A model generated the notes under the pieces. The model saw only the letters and a program-made list of their open reading frames with translations. It did no database searches and had not been told where the DNA came from. Position numbers and translations under genes: made by a program. Positions 46,404 through 57,502 of a stretch of DNA of 64,000 nucleotides are shown here, piece after piece. The stretch is from Ustilaginoidea virens (Eukaryota; Ascomycota; Sordariomycetes; Hypocreales; Clavicipitaceae): NCBI RefSeq assembly GCF_000687475.1, contig NC_057316.1, positions 5,890,001 through 5,954,000 on the forward strand. Direction: 5' to 3'. Each line of letters opens with the position of its first letter. The stretch's first letter is position 1.

Positions 46404-49039
46404 CTACAATAAGCCCAATAAATCATCGCTGTCCTTTTGCTGAGTTTGCCCCCTCCCACTAGCTTGCATGCTTTGCATTTGCATGGCCGGAGGGAGCGGT
46501 TGGGCCGAGCCAGCATCGCCAAAGTTCAATCCGTCAAAGCCGCTCATCAAGTCGTTCATGCCGCTTCCAGAGCCTGGTAATGCCGCACCTGCACCACTAC
46601 TTGACCCACCGGAGGCGGCAGGGGCATCGAACATGCTCATCATGTCTGCCATGCTGCCAGATGAGGCTCCTCCAGCCGGGCTGGCCATCCGCTCTGGCGT
46701 GGCCGTCGCGCTCTGTTGCTCATGAGATGCCGGTGCCGCGCCGTCAAAGTCGATATCAAGAAGGTTTTCGACGTTGTTCTGGGTAGCACTGCTGCCGCTT
46801 CCATTGGCAGTAGCCGCCACAGATGCAGCAATGGGATTATCTGCTGCGTTCTGCCTTTGCTCTTGGATGGCTGCCCTTTGAATCTCGTCGGCTCCGAATC
46901 GGCCCTTGCCGACGAACGACTCTGGAGGCTTGTGGTACACCGAAGCCAGTGAAGATAGCTCAGAGAGCAGCTGCTCCAGCAGTGACGGAGGCAGGCTTGT
47001 CATGGTGGTGGAGATGGTGGGTTTCTTGGAGAGAACGATGCTCTTCAGAATGTCAGCCGGGTGTGCTACCACGTCTCTCGTCGCCTTGGCGCAGGTGAAT
47101 GCCCAATTCATACCTTGGCAATGTCCAAGTCGCCAGATAGAAGGCGCCAATATACATAAGCTCTATCGCGAATGTCTGGATTGTCATTCTCGGCGGTGGC
47201 AGCCTGCAGCACCTTTTGAACCAATTTTTGGGTGTTTCCAGGTTTCTTTAGGAATAGTTTTACCACGGCGGTCAATATTTGCAGCTGTGTCTGGTATCCC
47301 GTTTAGTACGACGTCAAGGCGCATTTACGCCGCACCGGCCTGGTTGGTCCGACTTACCTGGGTAAACTCTTCCATGAAACCTTCAACAAAGCTTTCCAGA
47401 ATCTGATCGGCGTTGTTAATCTTCTCCGCATACTCTCCAACGATCCAAATAAGGGACCCGCGCGCATTCGGCTCGTCGAGCTCGTCAATGTGTTCGCACA
47501 ACGTGGGTATCACCCCCTCGTAGCCGGGATACTTGCGCAGAATATCCTTGACAACTACAATGACTTCTTGCACCACGTAATTGACCTTGGTAGATATCAG
47601 GTCCTCCAGAGCCTGCACGCATTTGGGGCTGGCGTTTTCGATTTTGATGGCAACCTGCCCAATGGCCTTGACAGCCCGACGAACAAAGTCCATGTCCACT
47701 TCCAAGGCATATTCTTTCAACTCGGCCAGGAGTTGTTCGTAGTTGGATTCGTTCGCTATCCGTACCATGATTTCGAGCTTTTGAAGCTTCACGTAGGGCG
47801 GATCGTTGTATTTGCAGAAGAAGACTCGCAACTCTTTGCTGAGGATATCCGGCTTGGCCTGGAGTAAGAGGTCGATGTTTCGCAAGGCGACGTATTGGAC
47901 TTCGGGTGCCGAGGCGACCAGAGTGACTGTGAAGTAGACAAGAAAGAAGGAAAAAAGAAACATTCAGCAAACCTGATGGTGAGAGCCGAGACCGTCTTAC
48001 GTACCGAGAGGCGGAGCCATCTTCTTGAGCAGAGATCGGACCATCTCAGGGTTGACGGCCTTCATATGAATGAAGACGACCTTGATGGCTGCAAGAACGA
48101 CGGCTGGATTGACATGCTGAAACTGGGGCACAACTCGTTCGCAGATATGCTCCGACTCTTTAGTATCTGACGCAGGATAATCCGCAAGGGTCGTCAGAAC
48201 CGTGATTCTTCCCCATTCAGTGCATTCGTTCAGAGCCATGAGAAGCTTCTTCAAGGTCGCCGGAGTGACAACCAACGCTCTCGTCTCAGGAGCGGTCTCG
48301 CTGATCTCCGACAGAGCTTGCACGGAATTGGCCACAACCATGGGGTTGGGATCGCCAATCAGCTCTTGCAAAGTCTCGAGAAAGCCATTCTCAATGCACA
48401 TGGACGGGTTTAGGTCAAAGAGCTTTGCCACGCAGATGGCGGCAGTTTTGCGTACATATGGCGACTCGTCTCGTAGCGTTTTCCGCAGCGGTTCTTCCAT
48501 GTAATCCACCATTTTGTCTACTCGTATGCAGCCCATTGTGCGGATGGCCAACGCCCTGATCAACGGATTCGGATCTTCCGAATCCTGTACAAAGGTGTTC
48601 ACAGCGAGGATGCACAAATCTGGATGAGACTTGGCATAGTTCCTGGACGCAAGGATGGATGGTAAGCAGTTTGAACAGGCAAAGCCGATACAGCGCAAAA
48701 CCTGGACCTCCTCCCCGTTCCCGTTCCCGTTCCCCTTCCGCGGGAATGAGTCCTTCCTTGGTTGTCGCTGATGGTCTTGCGTGGTCAAGAGAGTCAAGGA
48801 AGCACTCACATGAGATATAAATAGACAAGCTTCTTCTGGTCCAGATCGCCAGTGGCAATATTCTTGAGCACGTCGGGGAACAAGGCAGAGACGTCCTTAC
48901 CCAATGTCATAGCCATGATGGTTTTCTGAATAGCCTCTTTACGCTCGTATGCGTACTGCGACACTAGTCCTGCCCGCAACTCAAAGGTCTCGCCCTTGCG
49001 AGGCACGGCAAAAGCGCCGCGAATGCGATTCACCGCCAT
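46404..49039 (-). CDS. apl2: AP-1 clathrin adaptor beta subunit Apl2
   Basis: Large beta chain of AP-1, which sorts cargo into clathrin vesicles between the trans-Golgi and endosomes. Exons: 48810-49039, 48005-48642, 47358-47926, 47114-47290 and 46404-47042; 750 residues with consistent phases. The trunk is adaptin HEAT-repeat: GEIFEL-type N-terminus ([12 protein letters not shown]), [68 protein letters not shown]. The hinge contains LLDIDFDG, a clathrin-box-like LLDID. The protein ends DDLLGLL, with no room for a full appendage (ear) domain, as in shorter fungal Apl2. I chose the MAVNRIRG start; an in-frame extension upstream is unconserved. AP-1 rather than AP-2 is inferred from overall resemblance. 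Confidence 0.92.
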
Positions 49040-49748
49040 CGTCGTAGTCTTCGAGGGCTCGGGAAATGGTAGAGGGGGCAGGCTAATATCGGATTTGACG
49101 ATGGCGGCCCAGACTCGAGCTTGCTGGGCTGACGTTTTGCGTTGTGGAGGAGATTGCGAGCCCGGGGTCTGCGAAAAGAATCTCGCGCCAAGAGCCAAGG
49201 TCGTCTCGTGCGGCCCTCGAGCTATATCGACGACGACGACAGGTATGGCTGGGTAGGGGCTTGGGTAGGTTTGGAGGTGGCAGGATGTTGATGGCACCTG
49301 GTCTCAATGTTGTGCTGTCCTGGTGTTGTGCTGTCCCGGTTCTAGGCCCGTCGCCGTCGGGCTCTCCAGCGTCAGATGGACTCGGGACCCAGGCCCTCCA
49401 GGTGCTGCTGCTGGAGTTAGATTAGACTGGTCAATAATGCTAGGTTAGGTAGGTACTTGAGTGGGCTGTTTCCCACAAGACCCCTACACCGCTGCAGTAC
49501 CTTACCTGCAGGGCAAGTACAGTAGCCCAGCCTGCATCACTAAACGCCGGCAACATTGAGGTCGCCATCAATCAGAATCAACCAGACTTGACATCAATGT
49601 TCTATCGCCCCGACTCACCCCCGTAGCCCCTGTGCCTGTTCACCTTTCACCATTCATCGAACAAGAAAGCCGCCATCATTCGCTGTCTTTGTAGGATGGT
49701 CTGCGCTCTCAACCGCACCGTGCCTCTGCGACTACCGGTCCGCAGCTA
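49040..49748. other. Divergent promoter region apl2 / small membrane protein gene
   Basis: About 700 bp. It contains short CCTGGTGTTGTGCTGTCC-type direct repeats near 49310-49335 and TAGGTAGGTA near 49445-49455. No gene was seen. Confidence 0.5.
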
Positions 49749-49991
49749 ATGACTGCGCAGGCAAACTTCCCCAATCTAAGAAGACTCTTCATCGAGGCTA
49801 GAACTGATGACGAGGAGAGAGATGTGTCTCGAAGAGCTGTGAGTTGCGTCAGACACGGCAGCTCCCTTCTCCTTTCATCCTGCGCCTTTTCACCCCGGGC
49901 TAACCGGCAACAGTTTTACAACGCAGTTCTTTTCATGGGCTCGGTGGCAATATTTAGCCTGATAGCACAGAAACTCAATGCCGGCAGATGA
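49749..49991 (+). CDS. Small single-span membrane protein, 55 residues
   Basis: Two exons, 49749-49838 and 49914-49991. The unspliced frame is also open because the 75-nt intron is a multiple of three, but it has a proper GTGAGT donor, a GCTAAC branch site and a CAACAG acceptor. The spliced product has a polar, acidic and basic N-terminal half (NFPNLRRLFIEARTDDEERD) and a hydrophobic C-terminal segment (AVLFMGSVAIFSLIAQ) with a short basic end. This looks like a tail-anchored or mitochondrial/ER small subunit. I do not recognise the family and assign no function. It converges with the ligase gene, with only 43 bp between stops. Confidence 0.6.
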   Translation: MTAQANFPNLRRLFIEARTDDEERDVSRRAVSCVRHGSSLLLSSCAFSPRANRQQFYNAVLFMGSVAIFSLIAQKLNAGR

Positions 49992-50034
49992 CAATGAGAC
50001 TGGATGGACCGTGAAGATGACCTTGAAAGATTCA

Positions 50035-52758
50035 TCATTCCTCGTCGTCCATCATCTCCTCTCCTTCAAGGCCCTTTTTTCCCTCTCTTCCATTGCCCGA
50101 CGCCGCTTTGGTCTCCTGCTTTCTATACAGTCCAGCCAAGAACTCATTCGTACTCGCCTCCTCCAAGCTCTTGTCGTCCCTTTTTCTGAGGAATCGTGGA
50201 AACCTCATGCTAAGCCCTCGCTCGTCACTCACAAGCCCCATGGCTGCCGTGTACGTCGGACTGAGCGTTATGTCGGCAAACGCCACCTCCCAAACCTCCT
50301 GGGGCTCAAACCAGACGTCAGGAGAAGGGCCGTGGTAGTCTATAAAGCTCGGCTTCTGAGCCCTGGTGTTTTTGCGCTCCCCGCCTTCTTCCCCGTCGTC
50401 GTAAAACTGCTTCATGGATTTGTAGAAAGCGTCGGTGAAACCCGAGATACACTTGCACACGGCTTCCAGCATGCCCGTCTCTTCGTTCCGCACCGCAAGA
50501 AGAACGGGAGACCACCATTTTGCTTTTCGACCCTGACCATGCCACCCTGAAATCGGGATGAGATCGAGGGTCTCAAAACTGGAATTGTAATCCTTTTTCA
50601 CTTTGAGCCACGAATCCAGCCGCTTGTCGGGCTCGTACGTGGCAAGAAGGGGTTTTCGTCGGGAACCGGCTTTCGCCTCGTTGCCTTCCCCGCCCGGTGC
50701 CGTCTTCCTTCTCGGTGTGGCCTTGACCTTCTTGGCCGTTGACGCCATGTCGCTTTTGTCGCTTTCCTGCCCTTCGCTACCCCCAAGGTACGGGATATCC
50801 ACAAGGTTATCCAGAATCTTGACCATGATTCCTTCGCACTTGCTCTCAGTGGCAGATTTGAAGAAGTCCAGGACGGATTCCGAATCGCTCGACGTGGCGT
50901 CGAGACTCTTGACCCATGTGAAATGATGTGGCACCTCGACAAAGAGCGATCGAAGCAACTCCCGCCTCTCTCTGAATGGACGGTCCAGCAGTGGCTGCTC
51001 GTTGAGATACATCAAGTCAAAGGCGAATAAGCAAACGTCCACTTTGATGCTACCTATTTCCACATCCTTTCTCGCTCGGTTAGTCAGAGTCTGGAAATTC
51101 CTGAGATGGCCGCTTTCACGATCTACTGCGACAACTTCACCCTCCATGATGAAGCTGCCGACGCCTTCTCCCCGTATCTTGGGCACCAACTCCACGAGAT
51201 CTGGATACTTGTCCGTCATGAGTTCGAGGTGTCTGGAAAAGATGGACACCTTGCCTTTCGAATCGCAGTGAACTTGAGCGCGCTGACCATCATACTTGTA
51301 CTCGCAGGCAAAATCTCTCCCTTGGAGCTTTGTCAGCATGTCAGATAAATCCCTGGTGATGCTTCCCAGCATGGGTCGCAGCGGTATGTGTAATGCCAGG
51401 CCGCATCTGATCAACAGCTCTTCCGTTACGCCGATTTCCATGAGCACTGGGATCAGGTCATTGTAGTTGGGTCGTCGTGCAAAGCACGCCTTGACAATTT
51501 CCTCTGATCTTCCCCAAACCTCAGCCAGTTCCTCCTTCTTCAACTTTGACAACTCATCCGTCGGCCTGATGGCGAAGCTTGCTTCCGGTGGACGAGATAG
51601 GAGGAAAGCCCTTGAAAGTGCAATCAACATTGTTGTTTTAACGGCACCGATTCTCAGCTGGACCTTCATCAGTACGGTTTAGTAGGTTATCAGGGGCCAC
51701 AGACCACTTACATGCTGGCAAAGAGTGCGCACAATGAATCTGCTTTCCTCACCTCCTCTAGCGTCTTGCAGTAGCCTGTCGACAATGCGCTGTTTGGCCT
51801 CGGCGCTACCCTGCCCTTGGGACCTAGCGATTTTAACCAATGATTGATACACGCCCTTGATGGTCAACGGTTTCGGCTTTCTCAGAGTAAAACTCTGCTT
51901 CTTTTTTGCCTCGAATGCGACATCTCCGGCATCTCCATGTTTGTCATAAATAGCTTTGAGGGACCTGTTGTCCAGCCCGCAGACATGCTTGAGAGCTTTG
52001 GAAATTGCAGAGCCCCCTAGTCCCAGCTCCAGAGAGATGTACGCGGGGGATATTGAATTCGTCGCCAGCCACACCTGCCAGATGTTAGCACACTCGCCAT
52101 TCAACCAGATGGCGCGAGCACTTACAGCGGGCAAGAGACTCGAAGGGTCGCTTTCTATCAGAATGCGCAAGCAGTTGACAAGAGTGTCTACTATCTTTAT
52201 CCTGCTGGCCGTGCCACTTACAAGCACGAAACACCTCGTAAGCAAAGCATAGCAGGCGTTTCCGCCATCAGCTACCCAATGCCGCCTCAACGGTTCAGTA
52301 TACTTTGAAGGCTCAAACGTCAAGGGGGGTTCATCAAGAGGAATAGTATTGGTGATGGCATCTTCGGCCATGCCTGTCGATTGGAGGGTAAGCGTTGAGG
52401 CCAGTATCCCTGCTGCCCTTTGTTCCCCTTTGGAGGATGCCGCATCTTGCTGCGCTAGAGAGCAGTCTGTCTGTGTATGGCCAACCGAAGCTTGAGGACG
52501 ATCGTGATTCTGTGGTCGCTGCAGTCCCGCCTGATTCTCATTCACGATTTCTGAGTTCCATTCAGCCTGAAGCTTACGAGCCAGCTCTTCATCTGTTAGC
52601 TCACTGGAAGTCTCGCCGAGCTTTGCAGCCACTTCTGGAGACACGACATGCTCAGCATTGTGTCGTTGCTTGGAGAAGAAGAATTCAAGCCCTTTTGACT
52701 GCCCAGCGGTGTTTTTTCCTGCATAGTCCAGCTTCCTCTTCTTAGCCGGGCTGGGCAT
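50035..52758 (-). CDS. cdc9: DNA ligase I (Cdc9), ATP-dependent
   Basis: Replicative ligase that seals Okazaki fragments. Exons from the nuclear-form start: 52126-52758, 51712-52074 and 50035-51657 (872 residues). The first intron (52075-52125) is 51 nt and in frame; removing it turns an odd insert into LLPAVWLATNSISPAYISLELGLGGSAISK, the conserved DNA-binding domain. Near the N-terminus SKGLEFFF resembles a PCNA-binding PIP box with Ser in place of Gln. The adenylation lysine lies in CEYKYDGQRAQVH. Further motifs are FIMEGEVVAVD, CLFAFDLMYLN, SKCEGIMVK and WLKVKKDY. A Lys/Arg/Gly-rich insert (about 610-650) precedes motif V/VI. Upstream in-frame codons to 52884 could give a mitochondrial form (see findings). 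Confidence 0.94.
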
Positions 52759-52884
52759 GGTTGGTGAGATGCTTAATCCATAGAATCTGCTCACTGACAT
52801 TAATCGACGTGCTGAACCACGGCAACTGGGCGGCAAGGATAGCAGGAGAGCAGGTGGGTAAGGGCACCTACTTCCTTGGACCAT
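52759..52884 (-). other. Possible mitochondrial N-terminal extension of DNA ligase I
   Basis: The reading frame stays open upstream of the MPSPAKKRK start to an ATG at 52884, with another ATG at 52797. The 42 added residues contain Arg, Ser and Leu and no Asp or Glu, the composition of a mitochondrial presequence. Yeast CDC9 makes nuclear and mitochondrial forms from alternative starts; the same here is inference. Confidence 0.55.
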
Positions 52885-54563
52885 CGATCTTTGTTTACAA
52901 GAGATCAGCCATGCATAATTCTCGAGAGATCAATCCGGCACACGTCGTTCCACATGTGAGCTCAGCATATAAAGATGTATGACGACGGGTGGACGATGAA
53001 AGCCAGTCCCAAGGCATGAGCCCCACTCGTTTCTGATATTGACAAGTACCTAATTTGGGTATTCGGGTACTTTGCCATTTCTGCAGCGACAGTTGCGCGT
53101 GTCAGGTCACTAGCGACTTATGTCGCACCATAGCGGAGGCACTACCACCGCTCCACTAGAGCTAGTCCACTCATTTATATGATGCATAGCAAAGGCCACG
53201 TATAACTTATGCATAAGTCCTTACTAGATAGGCCTTTAGCGCAGTTCTCCTTTATTTCATATACACTATCCCATATGTATGCTAGATATGCTATAGAGTA
53301 CTATATATAGGAGCATATATCGCCCTTGCTTAGGTAGTAATTAAGGGCTATTATGCACCTTCGCTAGTGAGCCCCGCATACCGCAATAGTTATAAGCCTG
53401 GGAGGATCTTATATCCTATAATTTCTACTACGTACTATTATTTATTATAGTAATCTACTGCTATACTACCCCTTTATACTGATTATTACTTAAAGAAACC
53501 CCTATTATTATTATCTATTATATCCTCTTATATTTATTTAAACCGAGTATATAATAGATGAAATCAAAACGGCTAGCGCGTCCTTTAAGATAAATATTAA
53601 GCTACTAATATATGATCAATAGGAAGATTAGTATAACCAGCTCTAGAGTCACGCTAATAGTATAAGGTTCTAGCCGGCAGTTAACCCTAATAAATTAGAT
53701 TAAGAGTCTGACCTTCTTAATGCGCTATCTAGGCCTAACTATTAGCGAATAGTAGCTAATATTATGCGATATCGATAACTTCTAGGTATAGAAGATATAT
53801 CAATTAAAGATATTTTCGACTTTAAAAAATCCTAATATATTCAAAATAAAGAAGATTATAATATATATCTCGCACGCATAAATAGTATAGAAATATAGAT
53901 ATTAAATACGCTAAGCCCCTTACGGTATAAGGATATACATAAGACTCTAGAGGCATATTATCTAAATAAGATCTATTCGATATACTAACTTATACGAGAA
54001 ATTTAGACTATTTTAGTATTAGTCGAGAGTATTATATACGAGGAAGTATATAGATATTATATATCTATACTTAAAGAAGCCACCTATGCTAATATTAAGC
54101 CTAAAATATAGTATTAGAAGTGGATAGAGGCATTCCTTAAGGCATAAGAATATAAAGTGCTTAAAATTAAAGGCAATTAAGCAATTAAGGATTTTTATAA
54201 TGCAATTAGTGCTTAATTTTTATCTAATTAGGCGCGGAAGGGGTTAGACTAAATCTCGGATAATAAGGCAATTAATCACTCTATCGATATAACGCTAGAA
54301 ATAATAGGCCGCTAGTTTATATATAATTATGCAAGTAGGAAAATAGATTATATAAATAATAAAGAAAAAGTATATACGACCTTAGGAGACCGCTCTAATA
54401 TACTAAAAACCGGTTCTAAATAGTTTAAATAGAGCTCTAATAAATCTATAAAATCTCCTAAGATTAGGAAAAATAAACTATACCCTTATAGATGAGGATA
54501 TCTATAAAGCCTATAGATATGCCTTTATTTAGTATATACTCTTATAGGATAAAAATCGGAAAG

Positions 54564-54782
54564 TGTCAAGGATTCGGGCTACGCCCGTATTATGCTAAGG
54601 GCAAGCTCAAGTATGCGCGCAGCATAGTGCCAAGGGGATATAGGTGTCAATTGTACCAAGTATGGTAACTTGGTACAATACGTACTCTTTTGTCTGGTCT
54701 AACGGTCAGACAGAAGATTAGGTTTTTACCTGGCGATGTGCGCAGACACCCGCTTAGGGCCTAATTGGGCCACTTCGTTACA
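54564..54782. repeat. Left 219-bp LTR of the miniature element
   Basis: Begins TGTCAAGGATTC and ends CTTCGTTACA. It contains a perfect 11-bp inverted repeat (arms 54651-54661 and 54668-54678, 6-nt loop) and smaller hairpins such as CGGGC-TAC-GCCCG and TGTCTG...CAGACA. Confidence 0.9.
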
Positions 54783-54926
54783 TTTGTACTAAGTTACCCA
54801 AGGTCACAGGTTCGAATCCCGTATGTGGTGCGTACAGCGGGCTCTTCATCTGGGCTTACAGAGGACATGCTACTAGCCTCTGGGGGGTGCGTGGTATCAT
54901 ATGGCCGGCTGCGGAGAGGGGAGCTA
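54783..54926. other. 144-bp core of the miniature element with tRNA-like B box
   Basis: Contains GGTTCGAATCC at 54809-54819, a perfect match to the pol III B-box/T-loop consensus, within AGGTCACAGGTTCGAATCCC, which looks like the variable loop and T arm of a tRNA. No complete cloverleaf is evident. It has no obvious TGG-type primer-binding site next to either repeat. Confidence 0.75.
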
Positions 54927-55145
54927 TGTCAAGGATTCGGGCTACGCCCGTATTATGCTAAGGGCAAGCTCAAGTATGCGCGCAGCATAGTGCCAAGGGG
55001 ATATAGGTGTCAATTGTACCAAGTATGGTAACTTGGTACAATACGTACTCTTTTGTCTGGTCTAACGGTCAGACAGAAGATTAGGTTTTTACCTGGCGAT
55101 GTGCGCAGACACCCGCTTAGGGCCTAATTGGGCCACTTCGTTACA
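54927..55145. repeat. Right 219-bp LTR of the miniature element
   Basis: Same sequence as the left copy over its full length by direct comparison. It is followed by the target-site duplication GAAAG. Confidence 0.9.
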
Positions 55146-57383
55146 GAAAGGATGAAATAGATACCAATAAAGCAATTATATATAGAAATTAAATAGCGAT
55201 ATAATAGTAGCGAATTTGCCTCTATAAAAGAAGAGATAAAGAAAGTAAGTAAAGGCGCTACTAAAAAAAAGCTACTAACTCTACCGACCTCTATTAATGC
55301 TACTCTTATAGATCCTTCTATAATCTATACTTTAGAGCAAGCTATTAGAAACTTCGTACTGCTTAAAAATAATAAATATCCGCTTAGTAGGAGCATACTT
55401 CTTAATAACTACTCTGCTAAATGTATCGTTAACGATATAAACTTTTTTAAGCTTGGGTCCTTTAAACTATACTATAGTAAGTATATAGAAGGTGGAATAA
55501 CTTCGTTTTTAATTAGTAGAATAAGGAAATAAGTGCTTAAAAATATACTATACGGCCCGAACGGTAATAATTTAGTCGATCTTATCCTAGGCGATATCGC
55601 CGTCGTTAAAGGTTTCTATATCAATATTGTGTTAGAATACCGTCTATAGGATAAGAATATTTAGAGCTATAGAGCGGATTATACCTTCTGCTATAAGATA
55701 AGAATTGCCTACTAAGTGGTCGCATAGCTAGTTAGAAAGTTTAATATTATATTCCTTAAATATAAGCTATTTTCTTTTTATCCTCGCACTCTATTTATAT
55801 TATAAGCGCTTATAATAGTATTAGCAATTATACTATTAAGTGGTAAATATCTTTAATACTTAAGACTAAGTAGAGACCTAGCCTGATTACGATTTAATAC
55901 CCCTAAGTTATAGCACTTACGAATAGGGCACCTAGGCAAAGTTATGCTTAAAAAATTACCCCTTAATGCTAGGAATATATAAATTACTAGTATAAAGCAT
56001 AAAGATTATAAGATATACTCTCTAATATATACTTGTTAGGTTATTTCGCGTAAACTACTAGAATATATAGCGCTAAGACCCTTCTGGTGTATTTATTAGG
56101 ATTTATAAGACTATAAACCTAGCTATAATAGTATAAAGTAGTTAATTGTACTAAAAGATAAGTATAGTAAGTTACTCTCTGTAATACTATTGCTAGATAA
56201 GACCCAGAAGTTAGTATTTAGCACCGTTTATTTATTTAAACGCTAAGTCTATAGGCAATTTAGGCTTACTATTTGCAAACTATGCTATAATAATAAGGCA
56301 GCTATAATAGGTAGCGCGGGACGCTATATAGTGTACCAGCTATAGGCAATCGCAGAAGGAATTAAGCTTAAACTTATACCCCTTAATACATATAAGCCTA
56401 ATGGTTATACGGAAAGGGCAGGCCAAACTATTACTAATAGATCTATTATAATACTCTATAGAGCAAATCTTCCTATAGACCTATGGCTAAAAAGCATATA
56501 AGCCGCAGTATTCTTATATAATAAAAGCCCTAATTAAGGCTTATAATAGTAAAGCCTTCTCTAATATCTTAAAAAATAGTACTAGGAAAACGCTTATCTA
56601 CCGATTAAAGCGCCTTTATCCGACCTAAGACCTAATTAGAGTAGTATATATGCTTATAGTTATAGAGCGTATCTCTTATAAAGAGATAGAAAAGCGGGTA
56701 GGCTATAAAAAGTATATAAAATACATCCTAAAGGGCATATCGGATATCTTATTAGATATACTGCAATTAATATTTACCGTATATAGGTCCCTTGCCTTAA
56801 TAGAGTTATAAGCACGAGAAATATTATATTTAATAAGAATATCTTTTATAATCCTACAACTAAAAGCTTAGATAAGCTATTAATAGAGGAAATAAATTAA
56901 TAGGTAGATCTTCTCCTAAAAGATTCAATATATACTAATATAACTAAACTATAGCTAAATTTACACTAATTGAGTGCTTTATTATCGAAAGACTTTATTA
57001 TAAGAGGGTTACCTAAGCCTTTAAGCTTAAGGGTGGATTATCGAGATAAGGAAATAAGTATAGATTTAGTATTAATTAACTTATAAAACTTAGGTATTCC
57101 TTTCTATCTTGGCCTCTTAATACCATTAATAACTATAGGAAGTATAAGTGGTTCTGTATAAACTACTTATATAATAAATATGTTAAAATCCTATAGTAGC
57201 CTACTAGGCTGCTGGCCTAATGCCCTACTGGCTTACTGACCTTCTAGTCCTTATACCGCCTCTTGGACTTACGGTAGTCTTACCAACCTTAGGCCTTTGC
57301 CTTTTACCTTAGGATTTTCAGTGGATTATTTACTGTATATCAAGTAAGGTAGGCCTTATTAAAAAAGGTGTGGCATTGCTAAA

Positions 57384-57502
57384 TTAGCGTGGTGGGCCTA
57401 CTAGTGTGGTGGCTAGTCCACTAGTGTGGTGGGTAGTCATTAGCGTGGTGGTTAGTCACTAGCGTGGTGGCTAATTACTAGTGCGGTGGTTAGGGTGGTT
57501 GG
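57384..57502. repeat. 20-bp minisatellite within the probable Copia LTR
   Basis: About six diverged copies of a roughly 20-bp unit around TAGTGTGGTGGCTAGTCAC. Copies differ mostly by C/T changes. It lies in the probable 3' LTR that opens at 57181. Confidence 0.85.

Larger units (their letters stand above)
54564..55145. mobile_element. Intact miniature LTR element (TRIM-like), 582 bp
   Basis: Two 219-bp terminal direct repeats (54564-54782 and 54927-55145), identical by eye, surround a 144-bp core. Each repeat starts TG and ends CA. The element is flanked by a perfect 5-bp duplication GAAAG (54559-54563 and 55146-55150), as expected for LTR-type integration. There is no coding capacity, so movement would need enzymes from another element. 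It sits inside the RIP-decayed Copia gag yet shows balanced base composition and no decay, so it arrived after the Copia copy was mutated. Confidence 0.9.

Noticed and set aside
53120..53170. Minus-strand sequence with an A-box-like TAGCTCTAGTGG, possible tRNA
   Set aside because: No B box at the right distance and no cloverleaf could be drawn; it lies in decayed LTR sequence.
54765..55031. 88-codon plus-strand frame crossing the miniature element
   Set aside because: It spans LTR, core and second LTR and has no relation to element structure; chance frame.
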